Notes: a model not told the origin generated them from the letters alone. Numbered from the stretch's first letter, positions 7,341 through 15,084 are shown. The stretch is DNA of 17,216 bases from an uncultured Bacteroidota bacterium (GCA_937952445.1 CALGAA010000031.1:1-17216); one strand, 5' to 3'. Numbers and translations: made by a program.

Positions 7341-10300
7341 TTAAAAATTGATGTTGATTCCAAACGATACGGTACGTGGTACGGGATAACCGATGAAATC
7401 CACTCCCGGACTGAGGTTGCCTCCATCCCCGGTCAAACCTCCGTCGCTACTTACATCGGGGTTTTGGCCGGCCCAGTATCCGGTAAACATAAGTGCATTT
7501 TGAACTGAGGCATACAGCCGGGCAGATTTCAAAATATTTGAATTGTTTCCAAAGGTGTATCCCAGGGTGACATTGCGAATAGAGAGGTAGGATGCATCAA
7601 ATATCCAATTGCTGCTGACCCAATCCCTTTCGATGCCCGTGACGTTTCCTCCCCCCACGGTAGTTCCGAACAATCCGTCCCCGGGGTTTTCGGGAGTCCG
7701 GAATCGATACTTCACCTTTTCGACGAGGTTGAAAACACCATCGAGGTTTGCGGTACTGTAAAGGTGACGGGCGAACAACTTGTTCCCATACGATCCATCA
7801 ATTGAAATGCTGGCATCCCAGTTTTTGTATCTAAAGTCGTTGACCAGTCCATACGTGAATTTGGGGAATGGATTGCCGATGATGACTCTGTCGTCCTCAT
7901 CTCCACCGTTCGTAATTATTCCGTCGCCGTTGTGGTCGATGAATTTGATGCTGCCCACGGTAGATCGACCCGGCACCTGCGGAGAACTTTCCAGATCGCT
8001 TTGGTTTTGATAGAAGCCGTCAAAATCCAATCCGTAGAACTGACCGAAGGGCTCCCCTACCTTGGTGATGTGAAAACGCCCGTATACCCGGTCGATTCCT
8101 TCTGCTAACTCAACAACCTTGTTGCGGTTGAAGGAGATGTTGGCGTTGGTTGTCCAGGAAAAATCACCGGAAAAATTGAAGGAATTGACCGAAAACTCGT
8201 GACCCCAGAAATCGATTTCACCGATGTTGTCATTAAAGCTGCCAAATCCTGATTCCTGTGCGATTTGCACGCTGTACAGTAGGTTCGTGGTAGTTTTGTT
8301 GTAGTAATCATACACAAATTGAATTCGGTCATTCAAAATTCCCATATCAAGGCCGATGTCAAATTGTTTGGTTGTTTCCCAACCCAAATTGGGGTTTGAT
8401 AAGGAGGTGACTGCAGCTCCGGGTCGTACGTTGTCATTGAATACGGTATTCACCGTGTTGTTGATCAGGGCATATGAGGTATAATTTCCGATATTATTAT
8501 TCCCGGTCACCCCATAACTCGATCTGATTTTGAGAAATGAGATTTCATTCACCTCAGAGAAAAAGTCTTCGTCCGAAATAATCCAGCCGGCGGAAACGGA
8601 AGGGAAAATTCCCCACCGGTTGTCGGCGCCAAACCGCGAGGATCCATCCCCCCGGATTGAAGCTGTGAACAGATACCTTTCTTTGAAATCGTAGGTCAAT
8701 CTGGACAAAAGCGAGGTAAGCGCCCATTCTTCTACGCCACTGGTCGTCCCTCCTTTGCTGATGTTGATCCCGCCCTGCACGGCATTGATCCGATCATCCG
8801 CGTAGGTGTCTGCCTGAACTCTCGTGCGGTCGTGACGAAACCTCTGATTGGTCAAACCAGCCAGGAGTTCAAAATTGTGTTGATTGAAGCTTTTGGAGTA
8901 GGTGGCGATGTTTTCGTTCAACCAAACAAAATTTCGGTAATTTTCCCGTATGGAAACCGCCGTTGTGGGTATGGACACATTGATGCTGTTGGTAGCGGTG
9001 GATGGATTGAAAAACAAGAATCGATTGTCCAGAACTTCCACGTTGAAGCTCGATTTCAATACCAGCCCTTCAATGGGTTTGTATTCCATAAAGGTATTTC
9101 CCAACAAATTAATCCTTTTGGTTTTGTTGACAAGCTCTTTGGCTGCTCTCACCCAGTTGGGATACGTATATATATTCCCGGTTTCTGCGGGAAAGGAGTT
9201 GTCGTAGGTTAATTCACCGTTTTCATCATAAATGGGCATTATGGGCCAGGTATGCATGGCATTGAATATAATCCCGGTTCCCCGGTCTCCATCGGTGCGG
9301 GGTATGTTGCTGACGATGTAATTTGGAGCGATATTGAAGCCGATGTTTATTTTATCCGAAAGGGCGTAATTGGTATTCATCCGCAATGAGTATCGATCAT
9401 AAGCCGTATTGACAACCACGCCTCCCTGTTTGAATACGCCGGCCACGAGTGAGGTTTGAATATCTTCTTTATTGGAAGTCAGGGTCAGATTGTAACTTTG
9501 GATCGGAGCGGTACGAAGCAGCGCATCGTACCAATCGTTATTTTTCCCGATGTATTGATCCGGGTTTTGAAAAACGGATGGAACCGGGGATCCTTCTGCC
9601 TCGTAATATTCCTTTTTAAATGTGGCAAACTCATAGGCATCCATCATTTCCAGTCGTCCTCTTTGCGGGACGTGCTCAAAACCGTAATAGGAATTGAGAC
9701 CAACATTGGTTTCGTTGGCAGTTCCCTGAACCGTAGTGATCAGGACGACTCCATTTGCTGCCCGTGAGCCATACAGCGAGGTGGATGCGGCATCCTTCAA
9801 AATGGAAATGTTTTCAATTTCGTCCGGGTTGAGGGATGAAATGTCACCTGAAATGGGGAATCCGTCGACCACGTACAGCGGGCTACTACCCCCGCTCACA
9901 GACAACTGACCACGGATCCGGATCGACATTCCATCGCCGGGCCGGCCTGAAGTTTGTTTGATCTGTACCCCTGCAAGTCTGCCCCGGAGTTTTTGGGACA
10001 TTTGCGCTACCGGAAGGTCTTTAAATTCTTTGCTTTGGATCGTTTGAACAGAACCCGTGATGGCTTTTTTGATCTGGCTGCCGTATCCAACGACGACCAC
10101 CTCGTCCAACAGGGCGGTGTTGGATTCCATCACGATTTCGAGGGGTTGCTCATTTTCGATGGTTATTTCTCTGGTCGTATATCCAATGTAGGAAACTACA
10201 AGTGTCTGACCTACTGCCACGTCTGGAAGGGTAAAGTTTCCGTCAAAATCGGTCGATGTACCCTGTCCGGTGCCCTTGATTTGGATATTGACACCGATTA

Positions 10301-10451
10301 GTGGGTCGCCCTCGGCATCCAATACTTTTCCGGTTAACGTAAAGGGTATGGGAGCCTTTGAGGGCACAGGAATATTGTTTCCATGGAGCGGTGAACCCGA
10401 TATGAAAAACAAAAGAATAATGACACGAAACAACTGTGTGAATAATTTCAT
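7341..10451 (-). CDS. susC: SusC/RagA family TonB-linked outer-membrane transporter
   Basis: This is a TonB-dependent transporter of about 1036 residues from the ATG at 10451. An upstream in-frame ATG at 10496 adds 15 residues, but MKLFTQLFRVIILLFFISG is a better signal peptide at 10451. Seen: a carboxypeptidase-regulatory-like domain at about 37-100 (TGKVLDAEGDPLIGVNI, GYTTREITIE); the DEVVVVGYG sequence at 116-124 that opens the plug; plug motifs RGRLAGVQI, IRIRGQLS, PLYVVDGFP and SLYGSRAANGVVLIT up to about 240; then a long beta-barrel ending in an aromatic residue (GININF). It imports an unknown glycan-like ligand with SusD, using TonB energy. No sigma/anti-sigma or hybrid-histidine-kinase regulator lies beside it. 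The long upstream gap probably holds its promoter. Confidence 0.96.
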   Translation of the reverse strand: MKLFTQLFRVIILLFFISGSPLHGNNIPVPSKAPIPFTLTGKVLDAEGDPLIGVNIQIKGTGQGTSTDFDGNFTLPDVAVGQTLVVSYIGYTTREITIENEQPLEIVMESNTALLDEVVVVGYGSQIKKAITGSVQTIQSKEFKDLPVAQMSQKLRGRLAGVQIKQTSGRPGDGMSIRIRGQLSVSGGSSPLYVVDGFPISGDISSLNPDEIENISILKDAASTSLYGSRAANGVVLITTVQGTANETNVGLNSYYGFEHVPQRGRLEMMDAYEFATFKKEYYEAEGSPVPSVFQNPDQYIGKNNDWYDALLRTAPIQSYNLTLTSNKEDIQTSLVAGVFKQGGVVVNTAYDRYSLRMNTNYALSDKINIGFNIAPNYIVSNIPRTDGDRGTGIIFNAMHTWPIMPIYDENGELTYDNSFPAETGNIYTYPNWVRAAKELVNKTKRINLLGNTFMEYKPIEGLVLKSSFNVEVLDNRFLFFNPSTATNSINVSIPTTAVSIRENYRNFVWLNENIATYSKSFNQHNFELLAGLTNQRFRHDRTRVQADTYADDRINAVQGGINISKGGTTSGVEEWALTSLLSRLTYDFKERYLFTASIRGDGSSRFGADNRWGIFPSVSAGWIISDEDFFSEVNEISFLKIRSSYGVTGNNNIGNYTSYALINNTVNTVFNDNVRPGAAVTSLSNPNLGWETTKQFDIGLDMGILNDRIQFVYDYYNKTTTNLLYSVQIAQESGFGSFNDNIGEIDFWGHEFSVNSFNFSGDFSWTTNANISFNRNKVVELAEGIDRVYGRFHITKVGEPFGQFYGLDFDGFYQNQSDLESSPQVPGRSTVGSIKFIDHNGDGIITNGGDEDDRVIIGNPFPKFTYGLVNDFRYKNWDASISIDGSYGNKLFARHLYSTANLDGVFNLVEKVKYRFRTPENPGDGLFGTTVGGGNVTGIERDWVSSNWIFDASYLSIRNVTLGYTFGNNSNILKSARLYASVQNALMFTGYWAGQNPDVSSDGGLTGDGGNLSPGVDFIGYPVPRTVSFGININF

Positions 10452-10741
10452 GATCAGCGATTTTAAAAAGTTAATAATTGACAAAACACAATTCAAAAAT
10501 CCGGTGGGGCTGAGCTGACTAGAAAAAATTTTAAATTGAATTCAAAGAGTGATTTGTGTTAGTACAATTATAAGCTTAAAAAAATCACAAAGTTTCATAC
10601 ACTTTCCCCTGTGGGGTTTGATTTTGGAAAGTTGCGAATATTTTAGCGATAAAATACGGGCGAATAGTCGTTGGTCAAAATATTATTTTGATTAATGTAT
10701 TGCAAACCTGGATTTCAATATAAAATATAGAAAGAATTCCT
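10452..10741. other. AT-rich region upstream of susC
   Basis: No gene is seen. As the DNA directly upstream of susC it should hold that gene's promoter, but no full match to the Bacteroidota TTTG / TAnnTTTG pair could be placed on the minus strand. The nearest candidates are AAACTTTG and ACTCTTTG, with one and two mismatches and no correctly spaced upstream element. A small CCCC/GGGG hairpin is at 10606-10616. A perfect 8 bp inverted repeat at 10675-10691 is listed separately. Confidence 0.5.
10675..10691. promoter_or_regulatory. candidate operator upstream of susC (TCAAAATA-T-TATTTTGA)
   Basis: This is a perfect 8+8 bp inverted repeat with a single central base, about 225 bases upstream of the susC ATG. 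Its size suits a dimeric DNA-binding regulator. AT-rich DNA makes such palindromes fairly likely by chance, so the call is tentative. Confidence 0.3.
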
Positions 10742-11133
10742 TTATGGAAAATCAAGAGGGGCAGGTGGCTTAGACGTTAGACCCGTCCCAATTGGTCCGG
10801 TGGTCGGGCGGCGCGGACGTTTGTGGTTTGGGATCGTAATGTTGGTGAGTGGGAATTTCTTTAGGAAGGAGGGTATAAATCTGTAGTTTTTTGCTTGTAA
10901 ATGGGACGAAGGCTTGAGCACCACCACATTATCTCATACCACCAGCCCGTGCACGTCCACCTGGTACTGAATGGCATAATAAGCTTTTGCAAAATATGTT
11001 CCCGAAAGTAGTCTGGAAATTCACGCGGGCTGGATCCGAATAATCAATTTTCGCAAATGATTCTCTCTTGCATTGTCAGGTATTTTCGAAACTTCAGTTC
11101 TGCCGCGACCAAACGAACCAGATTCACGCCCAT
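10742..11133 (-). pseudogene. decayed gene of unknown function
   Basis: Reading the minus strand from an ATG at 11133 gives MGVNLVRLVAAELKFRKYL and 10 more residues, then an in-frame TGA (11046-11044). The same frame continues as LFGSSPREFPDYFREH. A single-base shift then gives YFAKAYYAIQYQVDVHGLVV, another in-frame TGA, and DNVVVLKPSSHLQ followed by IPSFLKKFPLTNITIP, ending at a TAA at 10742. Protein-like, compositionally coherent stretches joined by two stops and one frameshift are the mark of a dead gene. I do not recognise the family. The last 25 or so residues (Pro/Arg-rich) may be out of the original frame. The alternative is chance open segments in intergenic DNA. Confidence 0.45.
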
Positions 11134-11216
11134 ATTTTCTAGTCACAATCCACTATACCAAAGGTGATTGTGGCCGATTATAATTCTGAAGGCTCCTTCG
11201 ACTGGCACCACGTCAT

Positions 11217-11480
11217 TTAAAACTCTCTATGGCAGTTCGGGCAATAATGACGGGTATCATCGTTTTTCAGTTGAATCCCGGTAATATTTTCCTGTACAAA
11301 TTCCTCTATAAAGGCCTTGTTTTTGTCCTTGGGCCCGTGGATATCCGCCTTCGTCCTGTCTTCTACGTACGTCATATATTGGTTGTAATACGCCATATCA
11401 TTCCAGCAATAAGGACACACGCCTTGTTCGATCAATTCCTGCTCTGTGAATACGACCCTGTTTTTTATTTTCTTTGCCAT
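11217..11480 (-). CDS. small protein with two CxxC pairs (zinc-ribbon-like), unknown function
   Basis: This is an 87-residue protein starting at an ATG at 11480. Seen: CPYCW at residues 22-26 and CPNCHREF at 80-87, two CxxC knuckles at opposite ends. Between them lies a charged segment (YVEDRTKADIHGPKDKNKAFIEEFVQ). Two CxxC pairs would normally hold one zinc ion and pin the N- and C-termini together. No signal peptide or membrane segment is present, so it is probably cytoplasmic. It has no close partner: the decayed gene lies 84 bases downstream and more than 500 bases of gap lie upstream. Intact knuckles and normal composition argue for a real gene. Function is unknown; nucleic-acid or protein binding would be a guess. 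Confidence 0.75.
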   Translation of the reverse strand: MAKKIKNRVVFTEQELIEQGVCPYCWNDMAYYNQYMTYVEDRTKADIHGPKDKNKAFIEEFVQENITGIQLKNDDTRHYCPNCHREF

Positions 11481-12014
11481 ACTTGTTGATTTTAATGTGT
11501 AATTCGCCGATATCCTACGTGTCAGATACGGAAACCAGACGGATTGTCTTTACTTTAACCGTGATTTTTCGATTTTATGTTCTTAAAAGCAGTTCCTTAA
11601 ATATACTTTAACCCTGACCTGGCGTTGTATTTGTAGTGCTTGAACTGGAATAGAATTTCTTCAAACATTTCATATATATAATAACTAAAGGGCATCAAAC
11701 CTGATCCCCTTTAGAGGGTTTGGATTAGTATTCAGGATCGGATGAGTTGGTTGGACCACCCGGGTGAAATTTAAAGTTCGGAGGTCTTTCAGAATGTGGT
11801 GTTTACTGAATCATACCGGTTCAATTTAATCTTGGACGGAAATTCATTCGGCCTGGATTATGGAAGGAATATGATGTTGATTCTCCAGGTGATAAACAAA
11901 TTAGAAATAAGCACTATATGTTAAAGTAAAAAGTTGTCACAATATCGATCATTTTGATAAAGTTAGAGTATGGAATTTTTGATTATCAAAGAAGTAGAAT
12001 ATTATAAGGAGCCT
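11481..12014. other. intergenic region between divergent genes, with a thrice-repeated TACTTTAAC element
   Basis: This separates the leftward CxxC-protein gene from the rightward short gene, so it should hold two divergent promoters. TACTTTAACC occurs at 11551-11560 and 11604-11613, each followed by a near-identical TGA-containing tail. Its reverse complement GTTAAAGTA lies at 11920-11928, 87 bases before the start of the plus-strand gene. A small CCCT/AGGG hairpin sits near 11709-11720. No coding sequence or RNA gene is recognised. The frame beginning at an ATG at 11970 is the N-terminal extension discarded for the next gene. Confidence 0.45.
12006..12011 (+). promoter_or_regulatory. AAGGAG ribosome-binding site deciding the start at 12015
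   Basis: An AAGGAG sequence lies three bases before the ATG at 12015, while the in-frame ATG at 11970 has nothing similar. The spacing is short, but strong purine boxes are uncommon in this window, so I use it to choose the inner start. Confidence 0.4.
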
Positions 12015-12242
12015 ATGAAACGAAATTTTACACTTAAACTAATTCCTTTCATTTACCACGAAACGACCTCAGAAGAAAACGCGGTGCTGATCGATGAAAT
12101 CCTCAGCGATGCCAAAACAGAAGAAGTCTTTCAGGAAATGATAGAGGCCAAAGAAATTTTAGGAACGGCCAAAATGAGACCCAGCAGAAGGTCTATCGAA
12201 CGGATATTGACCTATAGTAGGGATACTTGTAAGTCACTTTAG
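12015..12242 (+). CDS. small conserved-looking protein upstream of recA, unknown function
   Basis: From the ATG at 12015 this is a 75-residue protein: MKRNFTLKLIPFIYHETTSE, then a helical acidic middle (DEILSDAKTEEVFQEMIEAKEIL), then SRRSIERILTYSR near the C-terminus. An upstream in-frame ATG at 11970 would add 15 residues. The pattern (LKLIPFIYxExT, acidic helix, then PSxxSIxRILxYSR) resembles short helical proteins common in Bacteroidota genomes, and loosely the N-terminal helices of anti-sigma factors, but it lacks the His and Cys residues of a zinc anti-sigma domain. No signal peptide. It ends 111 bases before recA, so co-transcription is possible but not required. I do not assign a function. 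Confidence 0.7.
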   Translation: MKRNFTLKLIPFIYHETTSEENAVLIDEILSDAKTEEVFQEMIEAKEILGTAKMRPSRRSIERILTYSRDTCKSL

Positions 12243-12267
12243 GCAAGGTTAGAAAATGGATCGGACG

Positions 12268-12282
12268 GTAAAATAATTTTAC
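12268..12282. promoter_or_regulatory. inverted repeat GTAAAAT-A-ATTTTAC upstream of recA
   Basis: This is a perfect 7+7 bp palindrome with one central base, 72 bases before the recA ATG and just upstream of a promoter-like element. The position would suit an operator. It does not match a LexA box I know. It is AT-rich and could arise by chance. Confidence 0.3.
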
Positions 12283-12300
12283 GGTGTCAACAATTTGAAC

Positions 12301-12308
12301 TATCTTCG
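12301..12308 (+). promoter_or_regulatory. candidate -7 promoter element of recA (TATCTTCG)
   Basis: TATCTTCG differs at one base from the Bacteroidota -7 consensus TAnnTTTG. It lies about 46 bases before the recA ATG, leaving a plausible short leader. No convincing TTTG or TTG element was found about 19 bases further upstream, so this is a candidate only. Confidence 0.38.
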
Positions 12309-12353
12309 CCTGGTGTGAAATACTTCAAAGATCTTTATAAAAGTGAATGTTGA

Positions 12354-13388
12354 ATGTCAGAAACGAAAGAGGCTAAATTAAAAGCCCTTAAAATGACGAT
12401 GGATCGTCTGGAAAAAACCTACGGGAAAGGGGCGATCATGAGAATGGGGGATTCCCCCGTAATTGATGTTGACGTCATTCCGACCGGATCTTTGGGGTTG
12501 GATATTGCATTAGGAATCAACGGATTCCCGAAAGGACGTGTGATTGAAATTTACGGCCCGGAATCATCGGGTAAAACTACATTGGCCATCCATGCTATTG
12601 CAGAATGTCAGAAAAAAGGCGGGATCGCCGCTTTTATCGATGCTGAGCACGCATTTGATCGCAATTACGCACAAGCATTGGGGGTCGATACTGAAAACCT
12701 TTTGATTTCCCAACCGGACAACGGGGAGCAAGCACTGGAAATTACAGAAAATCTGATCCGTTCCGGTGCAATCGATATCATTGTCATTGACTCCGTTGCT
12801 GCACTCACGCCACGAGCGGAAATCGAAGGTGAAATGGGCGATTCCAAAATGGGATTGCAAGCCCGGTTGATGTCCCAGGCTTTGAGAAAATTGACAGGCA
12901 CCATCGGACGAACCGGGTGCTGCTGTATTTTTATCAATCAACTCAGGGAAAAGATCGGCGTATTATTTGGTAACCCAGAAACGACCACCGGAGGGAACGC
13001 CCTGAAGTTCTATGCTTCAATGCGGCTGGACATTCGACGCAAAGGTTCGCCGATTAAAGACAAAGAAGGGAACGTGGTAGGCAATACCGTGAAGGTAAAA
13101 GTCGTTAAAAACAAGTTAGCACCTCCGTTTAGGGTGGCGGAATTTGACATCATGTACGGCGAGGGAATTTCGAAAGAAGGTGAAATCGTCGACCTGGGTT
13201 CAGATCTTGGCATCCTGAATAAAGCCGGTTCATGGTATAGCTACGGAGATACAAAAGTAGCTCAGGGGCGGGAGGCAGCGAAACAGTTTTTACTCGATAA
13301 CCCGGAAGTAGCTTCCGAAATTGAAGAAAAAATAAAATTAGAGATCACCGGAAAGGTAGTAGCAACAGATGATGAGGATGACGAGTGA
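12354..13388 (+). CDS. recA: recombinase RecA
   Basis: This is a 344-residue RecA, the usual length. RecA polymerises on single-stranded DNA, drives ATP-dependent strand exchange and triggers cleavage of LexA-type repressors. Seen: Walker A GPESSGKTT (68-76), catalytic-Glu region FIDAEHA (94-100), Walker B IIVIDSVAAL (142-151), loop L1 around EGEMGDSKMGLQARLMSQALRK (158-179), FINQLREKIGVLFG (193-206) leading into L2 at GNPETTTGGNALKFYAS, and an acidic C-terminal tail (ATDDEDDE). A run of three cysteines (189-191) sits in the core strand before FINQ, where other RecAs carry small or hydrophobic residues. The ATG at 12354 gives the standard N-terminus. The gene is followed by a strong terminator, so it is probably a single-gene unit. 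Confidence 0.99.
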   Translation: MSETKEAKLKALKMTMDRLEKTYGKGAIMRMGDSPVIDVDVIPTGSLGLDIALGINGFPKGRVIEIYGPESSGKTTLAIHAIAECQKKGGIAAFIDAEHAFDRNYAQALGVDTENLLISQPDNGEQALEITENLIRSGAIDIIVIDSVAALTPRAEIEGEMGDSKMGLQARLMSQALRKLTGTIGRTGCCCIFINQLREKIGVLFGNPETTTGGNALKFYASMRLDIRRKGSPIKDKEGNVVGNTVKVKVVKNKLAPPFRVAEFDIMYGEGISKEGEIVDLGSDLGILNKAGSWYSYGDTKVAQGREAAKQFLLDNPEVASEIEEKIKLEITGKVVATDDEDDE

Positions 13389-13444
13389 TGACTCTGTATA
13401 AGATCTAAATTCCTATCTTTTTGTTTCTTTTGGGGTTTAGCTTT

Positions 13445-13479
13445 GGGGGTTGGATGCACATCCAACCTCCTTTTTTTTT
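13445..13479 (+). terminator. strong intrinsic terminator of recA
   Basis: An 11 bp stem (13445-13455 with 13460-13470; one G-T pair, the rest Watson-Crick) closes a four-base GCAC loop and is followed directly by nine T residues (13471-13479). It begins 57 bases after the recA stop. This is a textbook rho-independent terminator and the best regulatory call in the window. Confidence 0.93.
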
Positions 13480-13855
13480 GCTCATTCCTGTATAGCAATA
13501 TCTTTATATCCGGTACTCCGTACTTCCTGGCATCAGATATAAATGGAAGAATTCTGTATTCTTTTCCATATGAAATTGAGGGCAGCGATTTGTTGTTTTA
13601 TTGCTGTAGGACTCAATCTTCGCAATCTATATAGATGCCCCTGTTGATGGGTGGATAGCCTTCGCTGATATACCATCGTCCTCTCGGAATTCACCGTAAA
13701 CCGTTATTTGAGTAAATTAATTTCTGAATTTAGGGGAGAACCCTATGAACGATTCGGGTTAATGAAATGGAACGGATCCGATGGTCAGAGCATTGATAGG
13801 AAATTATATTTTTAAGTTTAACAACTTACCCTTATCTTTCGGAAAAATCAATCTC
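13480..13855. other. intergenic region between the recA terminator and the second DUF1080 gene
   Basis: No full gene is present. The frame 13669-13815 is open for 48 codons without a good start and reads VNRYLSKLISEFRGEP with further protein-like residues; it could be the tail of a decayed gene but is too short to call. TATCTTTCG near 13833, about 20 bases before the ATG at 13856, resembles the Bacteroidota -7 element and may be part of that gene's promoter. Confidence 0.4.
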
Positions 13856-14584
13856 ATGAGATACTTCCTACTTGCCTCCCTGGCCATGTTTTTATTTCAG
13901 TCCAATGTGTTTGGACAAAAACCCGAAGACACTGAAGTGTGGGAACCTGAACCCCCTATTGTCGCACCTGGTTATTCATATGCCAGTGCACCTTCCGACG
14001 CGATCGTTCTGTTTTCTGAAAATCACCTGGACCAGTGGCAAGGCAAAGAAGGAAGTAAAGCACCCTGGACCGTCGAGGGCGATTATTTTACCGTCAAACC
14101 TGGATCCGGACCATTAATCACCAAACAAAATTTCACCGATTTTCAACTGCACGTCGAATGGAGAGCCCCTTCTGTAATCCAAGGCGAAGGACAGGGCCGG
14201 GGCAATAGTGGTATTTTTCTCCAGGGTAAATACGAAGTCCAGGTGCTCGATTCATACAACAACAGAACCTATTCCAACGGGCAGGCTGCCAGCATATACA
14301 AACAGCATATTCCGCTGGTCAACGCCATGCACGGACCCGGACAATGGAACAGCTATGATATCATCTATACTGCACCTCGGTTTCGAAGCAATGGCGAACT
14401 GGAATCTCCGGCTTACGTCACGGTTATTCACAATGGGGTTTTGGTTCAAAATCATGTCGAAATTAAAGGTGGCAGTGTTTATGTAGGACCCCCCTCCTAC
14501 GAAGCCCATGGCCCGGGGCCTATTATGCTGCAAGATCACGGGAATCCGGTGAGCTTTAGGAACATCTGGATTCGGGAGTTGTAA
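13856..14584 (+). CDS. secreted DUF1080 (3-keto-disaccharide hydrolase family) protein
   Basis: From the ATG at 13856 this is a 242-residue protein with a cleavable signal peptide: MRYFLLASLAMFLFQSNVFG, then Gln21, with no lipobox Cys. An upstream in-frame ATG at 13781 would bury this signal and is rejected. Seen: IVLFSENHLDQW (about 50-61), DFQLHVEWRAP, RGNSGIFLQGKYEVQVLDSY (115-134), a GPGQWNSYDIIY core strand, and a DHGNPVSFRNIWIREL end. These match DUF1080. It differs clearly from the DUF1080 lipoprotein at 2644-1886 (periplasmic rather than lipid-anchored, different loops), so the two are divergent paralogues rather than a recent duplication. Such proteins are thought to cleave 3-keto glycosides. 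It precedes the ThuA/dehydrogenase gene by about 500 bases, which fits a shared pathway. Substrate unknown. Confidence 0.87.
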   Translation: MRYFLLASLAMFLFQSNVFGQKPEDTEVWEPEPPIVAPGYSYASAPSDAIVLFSENHLDQWQGKEGSKAPWTVEGDYFTVKPGSGPLITKQNFTDFQLHVEWRAPSVIQGEGQGRGNSGIFLQGKYEVQVLDSYNNRTYSNGQAASIYKQHIPLVNAMHGPGQWNSYDIIYTAPRFRSNGELESPAYVTVIHNGVLVQNHVEIKGGSVYVGPPSYEAHGPGPIMLQDHGNPVSFRNIWIREL

Positions 14585-15084
14585 AAAATGGTGTGCTGAA
14601 AAATAACCTCGCCCTAAGCATCACGGGCTTAATGCCCGGCGCAGAAATGCAAAGTCATTGAGTATCCCTGGATTATCTAAGGACGTGCTGTAGATTCCTC
14701 ATACGAATGGTGAATACATTTAGCCTGGATCTCCTTCTTTGGGGGCAAAGGGGCAATATGCCGAAAATTCTATCTCACGTAAATTCTATCCCAGTGGATG
14801 ATTGACCAAATAATATTTTTCAAATGCTGTATGAGGTATTGAGAAAAATTCGAGGCATCATTCAAATTTTGGTTTTAGTGGATATCAGAGGGATTCGAAT
14901 ATTATTTCCACCAAATTATTCGGTTTATTTGGTATTGTAGTATCTTTAACATTTTGACCGGATTAGAAATGATTTCAGGACGAAAAATGAAATGAGAAAC
15001 GCGTTGCTGTTTTCCCCATATGGAAAAGTTTTGAAGCGCCTGCAGTCAACAAACTTCACAACCTTGTTCTTAAACTTACATCGG
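14585..15084. other. 500-base intergenic region before the ThuA/dehydrogenase gene
   Basis: No gene is recognised. Seen: a CGGGC-TTAAT-GCCCG hairpin at 14624-14638 that competes with TAAGC/GCTTA pairing over the same bases and lacks a T-run, so it is not a clear terminator; a 10 bp direct repeat AAATTCTATC at 14765-14774 and 14781-14790 (16-base period); ACCAAAT at 14805-14811 and again in a palindrome at 14910-14933; and TATCTTTA at 14941-14948, one mismatch from a -7 element but 137 bases before the chosen start. An in-frame ATG at 14992 would extend the next gene by 31 residues. Confidence 0.45.
14910..14933. promoter_or_regulatory. candidate operator: inverted repeat ACCAAAT...ATTTGGT
   Basis: This is a perfect 7+7 bp inverted repeat with a 10-base centre, ending seven bases before the TATCTTTA element at 14941. 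A third half-site ACCAAAT stands at 14805-14811, 105 bases upstream. The arrangement would suit a dimeric repressor or activator, but no regulator gene is nearby to pair with it. Confidence 0.3.

Noticed and set aside
12564..12941. Minus-strand open frames of 125 and 90 codons within recA
   Set aside because: Both are antisense to the most conserved part of RecA and cannot be independent genes on this evidence.
14624..14638. CGGGC/GCCCG hairpin as a terminator for the second DUF1080 gene
   Set aside because: No T-run follows and the same bases form a competing hairpin; only a weak structure can be claimed.
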